From Streptomyces sp. 1222.5 (GTDB lineage Bacteria; Actinomycetota; Actinomycetes; Streptomycetales; Streptomycetaceae): a DNA stretch of 64,000 nt. The position numbers and the translations under genes were made by a program. How positions within the stretch are numbered: the stretch's first letter is position 1; each line of letters opens with the position of its first letter. Location: contig NZ_FNSZ01000001.1 in the NCBI RefSeq assembly GCF_900105245.1, positions 7,314,001 to 7,378,000 on the forward strand, in the 5' to 3' direction. This document shows, in pieces, positions 62,048 through 64,000 of this stretch. The notes beneath the pieces are model-generated. The model was given only the letters and a program-made list of their open reading frames with translations, did no database searches and had not been told where the DNA came from.

Positions 62048-63400
62048 CTACGTTGCGCCGATGGTCCGTGCCACCGCCCTGCCGCCCGGGGCCGTCAGTT
62101 CCGCCTCCAGCGCGGCCAGTCGCGCCCGGACCGGAGCCGTGGGACGCACCGCGGTCAGCGCCCGCCACACCTCCACGTCGTCCTCGCCCCACGGCGCGTG
62201 CGCCCAGTCCGCCAGCAGGTCCGGGTCACCGTGCGCCACAAGGGCCGTGCGCAGCCCGTCGGCGAGCCGGTCCCGCAGCCGCACGATCGCCGGCGCCTGC
62301 GAGCCGGGCAGCAGCGGACCGCTGTACGCCTCCGCCGCCGCCGTGACCGCCCCCGCCCCCAGCCGCCGCTCCACCGCGGTGGCGTCCGACTCCACCGCCG
62401 CCGTGAGCCGGTAGGGCCGCGAGGCGAGCAGACCCGGGCCCAGCAACCGGCGCAGCCTCGCCAGTTCGGCGCGGACGGTCACCGGCGTCACCGACTCGTC
62501 CGCGTAGAGGGCGCAGAGCAGCTCGTCACCGCTCAGCCCCTCCGGATGCCGGGACAGCAGCACCAGGATCTCGCTGTGCCTGCGGCTCAGTCTGATCCGC
62601 CGCCCGTCCAGAACCAGTTCGGCCTCGTCCCGGCCCAGCGCGCCGAGCAGTGGCGTGTCCTCAGCGGGCCGCGGTGGCGTCAGCAGCGCGAGCTGCGCCT
62701 CGGCGGCCCGGGCCACCGCCTGCACGAAGCCGAGGCTGTGCGGATGCGCGAGCCCGTCCCCGCCGGTGATGTCCACAGCGCCCAGCACCCGGCCGGTGCG
62801 CGGATCGTGCACCGGCGCCGCAGCGCACGTCCACGGCTGCACCCTGCGTATGAAGTGCTCCGCGGCGAACACCTGTACCGGCCGGTCCACGGCGACCGCG
62901 GTGCCCGGCGCGTTGGTGCCGACCGCGGTCTCGGACCAGCGTGCCCCCGGCACGAAGTTCATCCCGTCCGCCCTGCGCCGGGTCGCCCGGTGCCCCTCGA
63001 CCCACAGCAGCCTGCCGTGCGTGTCGCACACCGCCAGCAGATGCTCGCCGTCCGCGGCGAACGTGCCCAGCAACTCCCGGAAGAGGGGCATCACCCGGGC
63101 CAGCGGATGCTCCGCCCGGTAGGCGCCCAGGTCCCCGTCGGTCAGCTCCACGCTGGCCGCGCCGTCCGGTCCGACGCCGGCGCGTGCGCTGCGCCGCCAG
63201 GACTCCGCGACCACCGACCGCACCGGGCGCGCGACCGTGCCCGCCGTGGTGAACGTCTCGTGTGCACGGCGCAGCACACGGACACGTTCGACGGGGTCGG
63301 CCCCCGGTTCCAGGGCCACCCACGCATCGGTCAACTCGGCCTCCCCGGAGGGTCGAAGAGCGGTACTGCGGCTGGGACCATCGTCACGCACCGTGTTCAC
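62048..63400 (-). CDS. GAF-domain transcriptional regulator (AcoR-like sensor part)
   Basis: A 450-residue protein. The N-terminal 260 residues match the sensor region of AcoR-type activators (VVAESWRRSARAGVGPDGAA, TFAADGEHLLAVCDTHGRLL, FVPGARWSETAVGTNAPGTA, VDITGGDGLAHPHSLGFVQA). In place of an AAA+ sigma-54 domain there is a winged-helix-like region (RIRLSRRHSEILVLLSRHPE, VTVRAELARLRRLLGPGLLA), as in actinobacteria lacking sigma-54. It lies 76 bases upstream of the aldehyde dehydrogenase gene and probably activates it in response to an aldehyde or alcohol. The start at GTG 63400 is uncertain. Confidence 0.85.
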   Translation of the reverse strand: MNTVRDDGPSRSTALRPSGEAELTDAWVALEPGADPVERVRVLRRAHETFTTAGTVARPVRSVVAESWRRSARAGVGPDGAASVELTDGDLGAYRAEHPLARVMPLFRELLGTFAADGEHLLAVCDTHGRLLWVEGHRATRRRADGMNFVPGARWSETAVGTNAPGTAVAVDRPVQVFAAEHFIRRVQPWTCAAAPVHDPRTGRVLGAVDITGGDGLAHPHSLGFVQAVARAAEAQLALLTPPRPAEDTPLLGALGRDEAELVLDGRRIRLSRRHSEILVLLSRHPEGLSGDELLCALYADESVTPVTVRAELARLRRLLGPGLLASRPYRLTAAVESDATAVERRLGAGAVTAAAEAYSGPLLPGSQAPAIVRLRDRLADGLRTALVAHGDPDLLADWAHAPWGEDDVEVWRALTAVRPTAPVRARLAALEAELTAPGGRAVARTIGAT

Positions 63401-63423
63401 GCGGACAACAGGCAGGACGTGCG

Positions 63424-64000
63424 CTAGGCGAAATTGACCATTCTGATGTACCGCACCCAGTCCCAGAAAGGGCCGGGATCGGTGTGGTCGGTCCCCGGCA
63501 CCTGGTAATGGCCGATGATGTGTTCCCTGTCCTTGGGGATCCCGTGCGTCTCGCAGATCGCCGCGGTGAGCTTCGCGGACTGCGCGTAGAGGGCATCGGT
63601 GAAGTACTCGGGCCGGTCCACCCAGCCCTCGTGCTCGATGCCGATGCTGCGGGTGTTGTAGTCCCAGTTGCCCGCGTGCCAGGCGATGTCCGCCTCGTGC
63701 ACGCACTGCGCGACGCGTCCGTCCGACGACCGGACCAGGTAGTGCGCGGACACCTTCTTCTGCGGGTTCCGGAAGATCGACAGGGTGTCGGCGTACGTCT
63801 CCTGCGTGACGTGGATGACCACACGGTCGATGGCGTAGCTGCCGGGGCGTTCGGACGGCGTGTAGTTGGAGGTGCTGGCCGCGTGCCACTCGGCGGACGG
63901 GTAGTCCACGACCTGGGTCTGCGCGCCGGCACGTGGGTCGGGGAGCAGTGCGTAGGGGACGGCGGACAGCGCCGCGCCCTTGAGGAACCGCCGCCTGCTC
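63424..64000 (-). CDS. Tat-exported N-acetylmuramoyl-L-alanine amidase (5' end outside window)
   Basis: 192 residues are visible. The N-terminal edge is SRRRFLKGAALSAVPYALL, a twin-arginine signal whose start lies beyond position 64000. The amidase_2 domain has zinc ligands in DRVVIHVTQETY (H) and IIGHYQVPGTDHTDPG, where the second histidine and the catalytic acid region are found, plus WHAGNWDYNTRSIGIEHEGW. It cleaves the amide between muramic acid and the stem peptide in the wall. A stand-alone catalytic domain without a wall-binding module is seen. Confidence 0.9.
   Translation of the reverse strand, partial: SRRRFLKGAALSAVPYALLPDPRAGAQTQVVDYPSAEWHAASTSNYTPSERPGSYAIDRVVIHVTQETYADTLSIFRNPQKKVSAHYLVRSSDGRVAQCVHEADIAWHAGNWDYNTRSIGIEHEGWVDRPEYFTDALYAQSAKLTAAICETHGIPKDREHIIGHYQVPGTDHTDPGPFWDWVRYIRMVNFA

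Overview
The window is high-GC actinobacterial chromosome, almost certainly from a Streptomyces. Supporting signs are the strong G/C bias at third codon positions, GTG and TTG starts, a complete ureABCFGD urease cluster without ureE, the rppA/CYP158A2/cupin tetrahydroxynaphthalene operon, the MurT-GatD pair, a probable GlnR box, ANTAR/STAS stress regulators and many TetR, Lrp and XRE regulators. No rRNA, confirmed tRNA or CRISPR array was seen.

Layout. 1-5.4 kb: start of a ClpP paralogue, a divergent orphan Phd-type antitoxin, then the urease operon. 5.5-9.0 kb: secreted tripeptidyl aminopeptidase, an NAD-binding epimerase-like protein and a PlsC acyltransferase. 9.5-12.2 kb: ornithine aminotransferase, dimethylargininase and their probable Lrp/AsnC regulator. 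12.2-17.5 kb: a CtaG-like membrane protein, phosphofructokinase, GatD-MurT (lipid II amidation) and peptide deformylase. 17.5-19.6 kb: TetR regulator divergent from an acyl-CoA dehydrogenase. 19.6-22.5 kb: rppA-cyp158A2-cupin operon for flaviolin-type pigment. 23-28.7 kb: DUF6213-like protein, aldehyde dehydrogenase, Nudix hydrolase, ATP-dependent DNA ligase, a thioredoxin-reductase-like flavoprotein with a tandemly duplicated 3' end, and an XRE-cupin regulator. 28.7-40.5 kb: a quinone oxidoreductase/acyl-CoA dehydrogenase operon, secreted hydrolases, NCS1 permease with a TetR regulator, a YtcJ-like amidohydrolase and a DedA protein.

40.7-60.4 kb is an accessory island. It is delimited and subdivided by four copies of the last ~65 bp of one gene, the aldehyde dehydrogenase at 60.4-62.0 kb. 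The copies lie at 40.71, 45.58, 56.65 and 60.45 kb, all in the same orientation. They fall into two alternating sequence types, each with its own downstream hairpin. This looks like repeated insertion into the 3' end of a protein-coding gene, with the reading frame restored by an imported tail. No integrase is visible inside.

The three compartments carry different cargo. 40.7-45.6 kb holds three ANTAR-domain genes broken by frameshifts, with intact STAS and PRC-barrel genes between them. 45.6-56.6 kb holds an FKBP isomerase, a phosphotransferase-like kinase, an AraC regulator with a VirS/OruR-like layout, a response regulator, a KasA/KasB-like ketosynthase divergent from two fatty-acyl-AMP ligases with complementary motif losses, and an IS110-type remnant. 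56.6-60.4 kb holds truncated WD40 and PD-(D/E)XK nuclease genes fused tail to tail, a protein of ten zinc-ribbon-like repeats with an internal GIY-YIG nuclease domain split by one in-frame amber codon, and a possible Ku C-terminal fragment.

60.4-64 kb returns to ordinary chromosome: the aldehyde dehydrogenase, its GAF-domain regulator and a Tat-exported peptidoglycan amidase cut by the window edge. The strongest candidates for something undescribed are the tail-swapping island, the zinc-ribbon/GIY-YIG repeat protein and the FAAL/ketosynthase lipid cassette.
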